Shown piece by piece: positions 41,785 through 50,871 of a stretch of DNA of 64,000 bases. Origin of the DNA: Candidatus Zixiibacteriota bacterium (GTDB lineage Bacteria; Zixibacteria; MSB-5A5; GN15; JACZUZ01); NCBI GenBank assembly GCA_024280775.1, contig JAJRPM010000015.1, positions 269,721 to 333,720 of the forward strand, written 5' to 3'. The notes beneath the pieces were generated by a model. The model searched no databases. It worked only from the letters and a program-made list of their open reading frames with translations, and had not been told where the DNA came from. The position numbers and the translations under genes were made by a program. Numbering within the stretch: the stretch's first letter is position 1; the number at the start of each line of letters is the position of its first letter.

Positions 41785-42136
41785 TCACTCTCACCAATAG
41801 AACTTAGCTGACAACCAAACGATACGCTTCTCTTGCGCAACTAACTACGGAGAAGCCCTTCTGATTGACTTTCTTGAAACTACAGCCATGACACCTCTAG
41901 TCCCAATTATCGACAAGACGAGTTAGCGCTTGACCCTCAGCAGACCAAAACTGTCCATAATGTAGCGGATTGAACTAAATGATTCATTGTGAGAGATTCA
42001 TAATGAAACGATATGATAGGACTTTTGAAAAATGAACCGTACACCATCCCTGGAGACCAGTACGACAACTTCACTTGCAAAATCGGGGCTTTAGCTGTTG
42101 AGAGAGCGCCCAGTGCGCGCCAACACGGCCACGGAC
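41785..42136. other. Gene-free stretch between the kinase and the YVTN propeller gene
   Basis: About 350 bases with no believable ORF. It contains an imperfect dyad TTCATT...AATGAA around 41981-42005. No terminator or strong promoter could be assigned by eye. Confidence 0.5.
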
Positions 42137-43231
42137 TTATTGTGAGGCGGGGCGCCAACGCAGGCCAAATGACTCACGTCCTACTTGTATGCTCTTGATT
42201 CCCTTGAGAGTTTTTGCGTCAACAACCTGCACAACCCCATGACTTGTAGGCTCTCCAACGCAAGAAACATAGACCTGACTACCATCGGCGGAAATATCAA
42301 TTCCAAAGGGATAGGGAGTATTCAGCGGGATATCAGCTTTCACTGTCATGGTAAGCGCATCGAAGGCAACGAGTGAATTGCCACCTCTAGTAGTTAAGTA
42401 TACGGTTTCATCATCAGGGGATATAGCAAGCAAAGTAGGACCATAGATAAATGCGCTATCGACTGGGATATTGATTGAATCAACGATTCTGCGAGCCTTG
42501 ATATCGAGTACGCGAACTTGAAGCGCATCCATGCAAGCGATGTAGGCCAGTGAGTCTTTGTTGTCAATCACTACACCAAAGGGCCCATACTTATTGGAGT
42601 CATCGGCATACAAACTGTCAGGATCTATGCTTACAAATGTGACAGTATCAGCTCCCGGGTAGAGCAAGGTAAGGTTATCACCATATCTGTTGCAGGCGAT
42701 GATTACTGAACCATCGGAAGTTATCTTGAGATCATGTGTGGTGACACCAGCCGGGAAAGAACCGATGTTCTCCATGTTGGTGAGGTCATATTTGTTTATT
42801 TGCGTTCGTCGTCCAGGTAATGAGAAGTTACACACATAGCCGGTTAGGCCATCTGGAGTGATGACAATCGCGCTAGGCTGAACCGCTGGTGGAGCTGTCA
42901 CAGAATCCACAAATGCATTTGTAGTCGCGTCAAACTTGGCGATTCGTCCGGTTTGCTCAAGTGTGACTATGTAGTAAAAATCACCAGTGGGAGAAAACTC
43001 TAGATAGTGCGGTCTATCTACCACAGTCGGAATTGAGTCAAGTCGCTCGAAGGTTTGAGTATCATAGATATAGAGCGAAGCATCGGATTGGTTGAGCACG
43101 TAAAGCCTGCCCGCTGGGTTCTTGGCTGTGCTGTTAGTCGGCGTCTTGCCGCTATCGCAGCTAGGAGTTATCAGAACCGTCACAGCTAGAGCGGCGATTA
43201 TCAAAGACTTTTTATGGAATGTGTGTATCAT
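42137..43231 (-). CDS. YVTN-type beta-propeller lipoprotein
   Basis: 364 aa. Lipoprotein signal with cysteine in VLITPSCDSG, then seven-fold propeller repeats of the YVTN/YncE kind (GRLYVLNQSDASLYIYD, GLTGYVCNFSLPGR, KDSLAYIACMDALQVRVLD, DETVYLTTRGGNSLVAFD, GSQVYVSCVG). Such proteins are periplasmic or surface scaffolds. It lies 76 bases after the pentaheme lipoprotein on the same strand and is probably co-transcribed. ATG 43231 is preferred to GTG 43234. Confidence 0.85.
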   Translation of the reverse strand: MIHTFHKKSLIIAALAVTVLITPSCDSGKTPTNSTAKNPAGRLYVLNQSDASLYIYDTQTFERLDSIPTVVDRPHYLEFSPTGDFYYIVTLEQTGRIAKFDATTNAFVDSVTAPPAVQPSAIVITPDGLTGYVCNFSLPGRRTQINKYDLTNMENIGSFPAGVTTHDLKITSDGSVIIACNRYGDNLTLLYPGADTVTFVSIDPDSLYADDSNKYGPFGVVIDNKDSLAYIACMDALQVRVLDIKARRIVDSINIPVDSAFIYGPTLLAISPDDETVYLTTRGGNSLVAFDALTMTVKADIPLNTPYPFGIDISADGSQVYVSCVGEPTSHGVVQVVDAKTLKGIKSIQVGRESFGLRWRPASQ

Positions 43232-43307
43232 CACGATTGCCTATTTGTTTATTAACTTTAGTTATCAGTTCCAGCTCTGTCGTTTAAGTAGAATTTCTCA
43301 GTTTTCG

Positions 43308-44678
43308 TCACTGTAGTGGAACTGTCGCTGATCCGGTATTCATATCGATAATTGTAATTGGCAACAAGGATTGAAGATCAAGCGACCTTATTACCCATGG
43401 AGGAAATGAACGGTATCTCAGGGCCACGTTTATCGATAGTGGGCCAGTAGCAGATTGTGGTACATTGAAAGCATAGGGCGCCGACTGCGTTTGTCCTGCA
43501 CGAAGCGCTGGATTATCTAATGAGGTGACGTCCCAGGTCAACATGGTTTTTGAACCGTCGGCGCGGCGCATGGTGGATTGAAGATTGAACAGAGAGCTAT
43601 CCCTCTGCGTAAATTCGCTCTCTTCATCCATCAAATCATCATTGACGTCAAGTTGACCCGATGAAAACAAGAGCGCCCCTGAGCCATCACGCACTGTCAC
43701 ATCCAGCCACACCTGCCGCAAGAATGACGCTCCAGATGGGACATCATGTCCGGTTTTGTCATTTATGAGCTGAACTTGAAATGACATTTGTGAACCGGCT
43801 GTTGCATTACTTGGAGCTATTAGATTCATAGTGACAGCATTCTGAAGCAATTCAGTAACCAGCGCTCGCTGTTCGGCCTTCTGCGGGAAATCAATGAATG
43901 CTAAATCTGTCCCGATAAATGTGTGCCTATGGAGGGTTCTCACCGGAGCTCCCGGGGCCGCAGAGCCGGTGTAAGCCGGCATATGGCAATCGTTGCAGGT
44001 TTTGCCGGTTGCGGCAAAACCTCCGTTCTGCCACTCTGCGAACGTAGTTTCCAAGCCCAATTCTTTGTTTACGATAATGTCATGGCAGGCGCCACAGTAT
44101 TCGGAAGTCTTGTATAATGGTTGATATTCGGACTTGTGCGCGGTTGTGGCGATGGGGTTGGCAATTGTTCCGTATTTGACCTCACCCGGAGCCAGAAGGA
44201 GATTGGCGTTTTCGATTGCGGTTATTCCGCTGATAGTGTGACAAAGATCGCAGGTTACCCCTTCCTGCACAACAGGCGGCAAGCTGTCCATCTCGAAACC
44301 GCCCCAAGGCATCTCACCAGCGCGAGAACCTATCATCCCGTGGCACTTAACACATCCTTGGTCCAACGCGCCAACATAGGATTTTTGCCCTTCACGGTTT
44401 AGCGCGTTCCATACTGGATCCTTCAGAGAGTAAGCGTGCATCGAACCCGACCATTCGGTGTATTGCTCCATGTGGCAGGCGCGACAGTCTTCCGCGGAGG
44501 TAAAATCAGAGGAATTTACCAAACCGACGCCGGTAGTATCCGGCGTATTCCCTGAGCTGAGCGGAGCCTTGTCATCGCTACATCCAGCTACTATTCCAAC
44601 CATTAGTAGCGCTATGGCCCCCAAGAGGCGCACTGTTCTACCTAGTTCAAATCGTTTCGCTTCTTTTCGACTCGCCAT
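43308..44678 (-). CDS. Pentaheme c-type cytochrome lipoprotein (cytochrome c554-like)
   Basis: 456 aa. Lipobox GIVAGC puts the lipidated cysteine at residue 33. Five CxxCH sites lie at about residues 65, 109, 143, 195 and 228 (CRACH, CVKCH, CDLCH, CGACH, CNDCH); the spacing with MHAYSLKDPVWNAL and a C-terminal beta-sandwich resembles cytochrome c554 family electron carriers. Probably periplasmic or outer-membrane-anchored. AGGGG lies 7 bases before ATG 44678. The partner in redox chemistry is unknown. Confidence 0.9.
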   Translation of the reverse strand: MASRKEAKRFELGRTVRLLGAIALLMVGIVAGCSDDKAPLSSGNTPDTTGVGLVNSSDFTSAEDCRACHMEQYTEWSGSMHAYSLKDPVWNALNREGQKSYVGALDQGCVKCHGMIGSRAGEMPWGGFEMDSLPPVVQEGVTCDLCHTISGITAIENANLLLAPGEVKYGTIANPIATTAHKSEYQPLYKTSEYCGACHDIIVNKELGLETTFAEWQNGGFAATGKTCNDCHMPAYTGSAAPGAPVRTLHRHTFIGTDLAFIDFPQKAEQRALVTELLQNAVTMNLIAPSNATAGSQMSFQVQLINDKTGHDVPSGASFLRQVWLDVTVRDGSGALLFSSGQLDVNDDLMDEESEFTQRDSSLFNLQSTMRRADGSKTMLTWDVTSLDNPALRAGQTQSAPYAFNVPQSATGPLSINVALRYRSFPPWVIRSLDLQSLLPITIIDMNTGSATVPLQ

Positions 44679-44987
44679 ACAAAAACCCCTTTTAGTCTTC
44701 CAGTTATGGAACAGATGAAATATGACCGCTTCGGCCTATATTTGATTACTGCGTCCATTACTCCTATATACTGGCGCAGTAGCCCTATGTCAAGACGTAT
44801 ATTCCCTCAAACCAGGTACGGAATTCGAGACCAGATTTTTGATACTTGCACGGCCTTTATACCTCAATTACATTGTCTGAGCGATACATTGTCTGAATGA
44901 TAGATTTCGACGGTTGCTGGCTGTGATAATCTCCAGGCAACCGTTAGGCGATAAAGGCAATCAAAGGCCACCAACAAGCGGGAGCTA
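44679..44987. other. Divergent intergenic region before the CDP-alcohol phosphatidyltransferase
   Basis: Between the divergent pentaheme and phosphatidyltransferase genes. Besides the plus-strand promoter with direct repeats (44846-44896) it holds an inverted repeat CGGTTGC (44911-44917) with GCAACCG (44937-44943) in the leader. No promoter for the pentaheme gene could be assigned. Confidence 0.5.
44846..44896 (+). promoter_or_regulatory. Promoter with spaced direct repeats
   Basis: -35 TTGCAC (44846-44851), 17-base spacer, -10 TACATT (44869-44874). The -10 lies inside TACATTGTCTGA (44869-44880), which is repeated exactly at 44885-44896 (16-base period), a layout that could bind a regulator at the start site. 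Confidence 0.5.
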
Positions 44988-45695
44988 ATGACCAAGAAAC
45001 GGAATCAAACTTTCTCACTACCCAACATTGTAACGGTAACCCGCATTGGTGTGCTCTTTCTTTTGGTGATGCTGGTTTATGGTGACAGCATTTGGGCGCG
45101 GCTTTTGGCGGCGCTTTTTGCGGTGCTAGTAATCGTTGGTGATTGGCTTGATGGACATCTTGCCAGAAGGCTAAATCAATCCACAGCTCTCGGCAGTGTG
45201 CTGGATATTGCCGCGGACCGTATTATTGAAAATGTGATGTGGATTATTCTTGCAGATATCAATCTGGTGCCGGTCTGGATTCCAGTAGTTTTTGTTTCGC
45301 GGGGGATCATGACAGACAGCATTCGCAATTACACTTTGCGTTTCGGATATTCGGGTTTTGGCGATCAATCGATGATGAAATCCAAGCTGGGGAAATTCCT
45401 TACCGGGTCTCCCTTGATGCGAACACCCTTCGCAGCGCTAAAGGCCTTCACTTTCGGCTGGCTTCTGCTCTTGGCAGTGGCAGATGAAATTCCGTTTGTT
45501 CGAGCAACGGTTCCTCCAGAATACCTTTCGACCGGTTTGATAATCGGTTATTGGACTGCGGTAGCCTCGGCAATTATTTCTATTGCGCGCGGCATACCGG
45601 TAGTTATTGAGGGAATTGGAATTATTAATCGCTTCGACAATGATAAAAAAGAAGCCGATTCAGAATCAGAATCAAATGAGGCTCCAAGCGCATGA
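44988..45695 (+). CDS. CDP-alcohol phosphatidyltransferase (PgsA-like)
   Basis: Integral membrane enzyme of phospholipid synthesis, 235 aa, about six helices. The family active site is complete: GDWLDGHLARRL, then G-S-V-L-D and AAD (pattern D-x2-DG-x2-AR-x8-G-x3-D-x3-D) at about residues 53-78. It most likely makes phosphatidylglycerophosphate, but the alcohol acceptor cannot be read from sequence. The C-terminal tail is acidic. It overlaps the next gene (a HAD phosphatase) by 4 bases. Confidence 0.88.
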   Translation: MTKKRNQTFSLPNIVTVTRIGVLFLLVMLVYGDSIWARLLAALFAVLVIVGDWLDGHLARRLNQSTALGSVLDIAADRIIENVMWIILADINLVPVWIPVVFVSRGIMTDSIRNYTLRFGYSGFGDQSMMKSKLGKFLTGSPLMRTPFAALKAFTFGWLLLLAVADEIPFVRATVPPEYLSTGLIIGYWTAVASAIISIARGIPVVIEGIGIINRFDNDKKEADSESESNEAPSA

Positions 45696-46369
45696 GCTCT
45701 CAGAAAGTTGTGTTCTGGGATATTGACGGAACATTGGTTTCCGGTAGCCTGGAGCGCTCCTTCATTAGTTATCTTCGCAAGAATAAATTAGTTCGCAATA
45801 GCACAATTGTTTTGAGTTTTCTGAGATTGGTTCTTCGATTGCCTCTGCCAAAGTGGTATCAGCTAAAACTGTGTTATCTCCAGGGCGCAACATTGGCAGA
45901 CACCAATTCCCAGGCAGAATCATGTTGGCGTGATGAACTTGAGGCCAAGCTATTCCCCGGAGCGCAAGAAGCCATAGCCCATTTCTCATCAGCTAATATC
46001 AAACAGGTCATCCTCAGCGGAACAATCATGCCTCTGGCTAATCAGCTGGCAAAGCGACTCAAGATTGATGAGGTTATCGCCGCTGAGCCAGAGTGCGTCG
46101 ATGGACGCTACAGTGGTCGGACTTCCCGGGCTCACCCTCATGGAGTGGTCAAAGTCACGCGCGCCGAAGAATGGCTTGATGAACACGGTTTCGATTGGTC
46201 AAAGACAATTGCTATTGCGAACCACTTTGATGATCGTTTTCTGCTGGAGAAATGTGGTTTGCCGGTTGCGGCACATCCCGATGACAAGCTAAGAGCTTAT
46301 GCAAACGAGCGAGGCTGGATGATTGTAGATGATTTGTTGGAATTGACTAATATGAAACTGCAAACGTGA
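45692..46369 (+). CDS. HAD-superfamily (subclass IB) phosphatase
   Basis: 225 aa, SerB-like. Motif I DIDGTL (residues 10-15), motif II SGT (about 109), Lys in the DDK/KVTRAEEW region and the last acidic motif ANHFDD (about 176-181), where related proteins have SDSxxD. It overlaps the phosphatidyltransferase gene by ATGA, so it is likely to dephosphorylate that enzyme's product (phosphatidylglycerophosphate); this is inference from context. Confidence 0.85.
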   Translation: MSSQKVVFWDIDGTLVSGSLERSFISYLRKNKLVRNSTIVLSFLRLVLRLPLPKWYQLKLCYLQGATLADTNSQAESCWRDELEAKLFPGAQEAIAHFSSANIKQVILSGTIMPLANQLAKRLKIDEVIAAEPECVDGRYSGRTSRAHPHGVVKVTRAEEWLDEHGFDWSKTIAIANHFDDRFLLEKCGLPVAAHPDDKLRAYANERGWMIVDDLLELTNMKLQT

Positions 46370-46391
46370 CATCGTTTCGCCCGGTTTGCTC

Positions 46392-48911
46392 TCACCTTGT
46401 AGCGCCTGCTCTCAGAGCAAATACACCTGCCAGTAAATAGAATCCCGCTCCGACGGTTAGAGCGATTGTAAATCCAAAGTGCAACACTACCAGGAACGCA
46501 ATTACAGTAGCGGCGACCGAGGTAAATCCGTTTACGCCCCATGCCCAGGGAATTGCTTCGGGATTAGTGATTCGCACTTGTCGCAAACCTAGCGGCAGAG
46601 CCATCCCCAATGGTATAGCCAGCGGGGCCAGGGTTATTGATGCTAGAATTATTCGCATCCAGGTGGGCCAACCGAAAGCCGCATGAAAAACCGGTGTAAT
46701 CACAAAGGTGTAGGCTAGAATTATTCCGGTAATGCCAACGAGAATCCGCGGGAGTAGTCTTGCAATATCCGCGTCTGCTATGCGCGCCGAAATAGCGCTT
46801 CCCACTCCTGCAAACAGCAAAAGCGAAAACAGCGCGACACTGAGAGCGTAAACCGGATAGCCAAGGAATACGCGATACTTTGATAGCAATGGCACCTCGA
46901 TGAGCATGAAACCCACGCCCAAGGCGGCAAAGTAGAACAACGCCCACAGCGGAGGCAATGCGTCACGATGTCTCTTACGCCACAGTAGCGGTAACAATAT
47001 CGCACCGAATGCCAACGCCGAAACCACTATCAGAATCAAATAGACAATGTTGATGCTGTTGTAACTTGTTTGGGCTACTGATGCGGCCCCACGAGAGTAT
47101 CGATCTGCTTTGGAAATTTGTTGCGCAGGTTTTCCTAACCAACGATCCAGAATCTGATCAAAACCGAGGAATGTCAAAATATAAGGACGGCTTTCATACA
47201 CCGGCTCCAACAGAACTCCCCAGCTCTCCTGTAGTGTCTGTAATCCATTCTCAGAGAGGATGACATCATAAGGATATAGCGGCTCACGGTCAGGAGCGAC
47301 CATGATATCGAATTGCAATTCCTTTGCGATTGAATCCACTCGCGCCATCTCGGCGGGTGTAATAGGATCACGGAAATAGAGCATGTTCATCGTGCCTTTG
47401 CCACCGTCATCATCAGCGATGCGAATGTTGCGCACTATCATCAGATGGTCTCTAACGTCAGTAACGCCTCTACCTCTTAGCGCTTCGAGCATGGTGAACA
47501 ACTGACGGAACTCTATTATCAACTCTTGGTTTAGATTGAAGTTGGTGATGCTGAGAATACCGCCGGGGGCTAGCTTATCAAAATATTGATTGTAAGCCTC
47601 AACGGTGTGCAATATCCCTTCATTGAGAATCGCCCCCGATGCGGCCTACGAGAACCAGTCACCTACTTGCGGAAAGATTAGTACATCAATCGGCTCGTCA
47701 GTGCGCGCCAGCAGACTGCGTCCTTCGTCGGTATGAATTTCAATCTGCGGTTTAGAATACAGCCCACCGGAATAATCACTCAGTTCGTTCAGCAACAATG
47801 CCTTCAGCGATGGATTAAAGTCAGCGCCGATTATTTTCTTGCAATCAAATGTTGTCAGCGCCAGCACATCCAGCCCGCCACCCGAGCCGATTACAAATGC
47901 GGTGGCGCTATCTCTAAGATGAAACGCCAAATAGTCCACACACTTTTGGAAATACTGAATGCTATCGGGTTGGTTGTCATACTTGATAATTGGACATTGA
48001 TATTGCCAACCGTCGATTCTCACTCGCAGATACTTGGGCTTAGCGTCCTGAACGGTTTTGGACAGCCCATAGAGATAAGGAATATCTGTGGCGTAGGGAC
48101 CGATTATCTCGGTGTATATGACAGGGTTCCAGTCGGTGAGCATTCTTGCAGGAGGACTACTATAATCCAGGTCCTCAACATTTGCGAGAGTGATTTCTGA
48201 ATCAACAATTTCACGAGCGTTTACATAGTGAATATGCGCCAAGTCCACACTCTCATTTACAAAAGCCAGGATAAAAAGCGCCACTGCCAGACCGATGGAG
48301 CTAAAACGAATCGAATTCGTTTTCTCCGCTAGAGAAAATCCTACTCCAGCCAAAGCTCCCAGAGCGCCGACAAGTATCACCGCAGATTCCGCAGACAGGA
48401 TTGAAAGTAACCCCAAGCTCAGAGCGCATCCGATACCGGCTCCGGCGAGATCCCAGGAGTAAAGACTGGAAATCATGCCCGAACGACGAGTTAGAGCTAG
48501 AGTCACACAAGCCCCGGAAAAGAAAAAGGGCGCAATTATGAGTACCAGTAGACCAACTCCGGTAAGAGCCGCAAGCGCCGACGAAGCCAGGTATTCTTTG
48601 GAAAAAGTAAACTGAAGGTTCACGGACAAAAACAACAGCAAAAATACGGCAACGCCGAAGGCCAAAGACAGGAGTGAGAGTATGCGAGGCACGTTCTCGT
48701 CGGAGATTTTTTTCTGAAACAGAAATATGACTGTGGTGGAGAAACCGATACCAAGCAAACCTAGCGATATGACCAGGAACGCATAACTATAGCCATACGT
48801 TACTGCAAACACCCGGGTCAACAGAATTTCCAGCGAAAGAGTCGCCAGTGAAATCAGGAAAATGCCGGAGAAATATGGAAATCGTGATTTTGCGCTTTGA
48901 TTATTAGACAT
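46392..48911 (-). pseudogene. Spermidine-synthase-like multi-spanning membrane protein, split by an in-frame TAG
   Basis: One frame of 840 codons interrupted only at codon 422 by TAG (47648-47646). The N-terminal part has about six membrane helices (from FPYFSGIFLISLATLSLEI), the middle a SpeE-type SAM-binding fold (FVIGSGGGLDVLAL; GADFNPSLK; ...DWFS-stop-AASGAILNEGILHTVEAY; LAPGGILSITNF), and the C-terminal part about eight helices. The TAG falls inside the methyltransferase-like fold, so both halves would be non-functional alone; the second half has no ribosome site. ATG 48911 chosen over TTG 48953. Converges with the HAD gene. Confidence 0.8.
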
Positions 48912-49119
48912 TTTGATACTCTGAGTGCCTGTTCGAACTGCAAATGGACGCAAAAACGTCTCTCTGCGATACTTGCAAAATATACGACTCTATATCGGTA
49001 AGAAAAGCAATAAATTGCGCGGGCAATTCAAGCCAGCCTCAAGCCGGGAGTCTAAAGGGGCAAAGGCTTGAGCGTATGACTCAAGAGAGAAATTATTTTT
49101 GGCGAAATGAACAGACTTA

Positions 49120-50871
49120 TCAATAAGATTTTGGACTGTGTTTCTTGCCGTGACAAAGCACATAACATCTGCCCTTCCCATTCCCTAAGTCCTCGAATTC
49201 AAAACGACCGGTCTTGGGATCAGGAAACGCAATCGACGTATTGAAGTTTATCAAATGGCTGTTTTGTGTCGCATTGCCCAGTCCGCTGGGGATTCCATGA
49301 GAATCATGACAAGTAGCGCATGGCGCATCCTCGCCCTGAATGTGCTTCTTATGTTCTTTGAAGCTATCATTTCCCAAAATAGAGCTGCGGCTATGGCAAG
49401 AATAGCAAAGCTCGTAGGCAAATGATGATTCCACCGTATTATCGAGCGTCGAATAGTTCGCTTTTAGCAATGGCGAGAATGTCGACCCATGCGGACCTGC
49501 GGGATTCCCTGGCGGTGAAGAATGGCAATCTGTGCAAGCTATTATTGAGTTCTCAGTCATGGGGGCGATAAGAGATGGAACGTTCGGATTCTTGCCTATA
49601 GTGGTAACCGGATGGAATGAAACAGCGGTTGGGCTGAAATCCAGACGAGTATTCAATGACTGAATATCGCGCGTTACAACTGTTGACGTTCCATGATTAT
49701 CGCCATGACACTTGAAACAAACCTCATAGGAACTGGCGGCCGGATCAACCGGGTTACCATTTATGTCAATTCCAGTTACATCTTTCAGCGCTCCGGGAAT
49801 ATTTGGCGCAGGAGGATCAGTGGCGGACGCGGCATGCGGGTTATGACAATCCACACATTCGACATGACGCGCCATAGTCTGGGTGTTTTCGCCCATCTGA
49901 TGCACACCGGTGGTCATCGTAACCGGATGATTAGAAATCATATTGATAGAGCTACTAATGTCTGAGCCAATATTCCCGTCATGGCATACCAGGCAGTCGT
50001 TTTCCTCCTGCGTATACCCCAATAGGTGAACTGGCTGACCGGCTTCATGCGGTTGATGACAATTCTGGCAGGCGTTCTCGGCGACTGTAACTCCGGTTGC
50101 ATGAGGCCAGGGATCTATTCCGACACCATTCCAGGTTTTAGTGGATGACTCATGCACCGAACCGGTCCAACCGCTCTTGGTGTGGCAACTGATACACAAG
50201 AGCGAAAACTTGGGATCCTCGCGCAGGAATGTTCCGAAGTCGTCCTGATGCGCATCATGGCAGGTTGAGCATTGCATTCTTCCTTGATGGTCCAGCGGCA
50301 AAGTCGCAGGTATTTCCGCAGGGAATTTCAACTCAGGCTTGGCATTGGCCAGCGCATTGTCATACACAAATGAAATTGGATGATCGTCGGCCAAGTTGTC
50401 ACCTAACATAGAGTGGTCAGCAGGTAAGAAAACAACACCACCCTGAAATGCGATTTCAGTTGGCTCGGAGGCAATAGCCCCAAGAGCAATAGTGCCATCA
50501 TGACAGGAAAGACACAGGCGACTATCACCAGTGGGCTGACCCAAGACCGATACCAGTGTCGGTGAGGTGTATGTCGTGTATACTGCGCGACTATCCTCGC
50601 GGTTCCAAAGCGGAGCTTTGCCAGCGGACTTATGTGGCGCATGGCAAAACACACAAATACGACTCTCGGTGGACGCCTTTATGGTACCCGGGCCGGAGCT
50701 CGACAAATTGTGCTTTGTCTGTGTAATTGACTGAGCAAATACAATAGGAGCCAGTATTAGTAACGCTAACGGAGCAACAATAAAAGCGCTCAAACGCCAG
50801 CTGGCCTCTTGTGAGTTTCTGTCCGGAAGCTTATCGCTCTCGATGTCTCCATTAGGTAATGACTGTCTCAT
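49120..50871 (-). CDS. Dodecaheme-type c-type cytochrome (11 CxxCH plus one CX3CH)
   Basis: 583 aa, exported (signal peptide core about residues 30-46, ending VFAQ). Heme motifs at about 73, 120, 201, 226, 268, 293, 339, 385, 446, 489 and 518, with a final CYVLCH at 569-574. The first 210 residues repeat the plan of the tetraheme proteins (HNLSSSG, CVFCHAPH, LWN, YTSPTL, CLSCHDGTIA, CSTCHDAH). No lipobox. Its ATG overlaps the NHL gene stop (ATGA). Likely the surface electron-exit protein of the cluster. Confidence 0.9.
   Translation of the reverse strand: MRQSLPNGDIESDKLPDRNSQEASWRLSAFIVAPLALLILAPIVFAQSITQTKHNLSSSGPGTIKASTESRICVFCHAPHKSAGKAPLWNREDSRAVYTTYTSPTLVSVLGQPTGDSRLCLSCHDGTIALGAIASEPTEIAFQGGVVFLPADHSMLGDNLADDHPISFVYDNALANAKPELKFPAEIPATLPLDHQGRMQCSTCHDAHQDDFGTFLREDPKFSLLCISCHTKSGWTGSVHESSTKTWNGVGIDPWPHATGVTVAENACQNCHQPHEAGQPVHLLGYTQEENDCLVCHDGNIGSDISSSINMISNHPVTMTTGVHQMGENTQTMARHVECVDCHNPHAASATDPPAPNIPGALKDVTGIDINGNPVDPAASSYEVCFKCHGDNHGTSTVVTRDIQSLNTRLDFSPTAVSFHPVTTIGKNPNVPSLIAPMTENSIIACTDCHSSPPGNPAGPHGSTFSPLLKANYSTLDNTVESSFAYELCYSCHSRSSILGNDSFKEHKKHIQGEDAPCATCHDSHGIPSGLGNATQNSHLINFNTSIAFPDPKTGRFEFEDLGNGKGRCYVLCHGKKHSPKSY

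Noticed and set aside
38593-48911. Pyrrolysine or whole-genome stop-codon reassignment to explain the interrupted genes
   Set aside because: One of the three interrupting codons is TAA and both TAG and TAA terminate normal genes here (rpoB, rplA, rplL).
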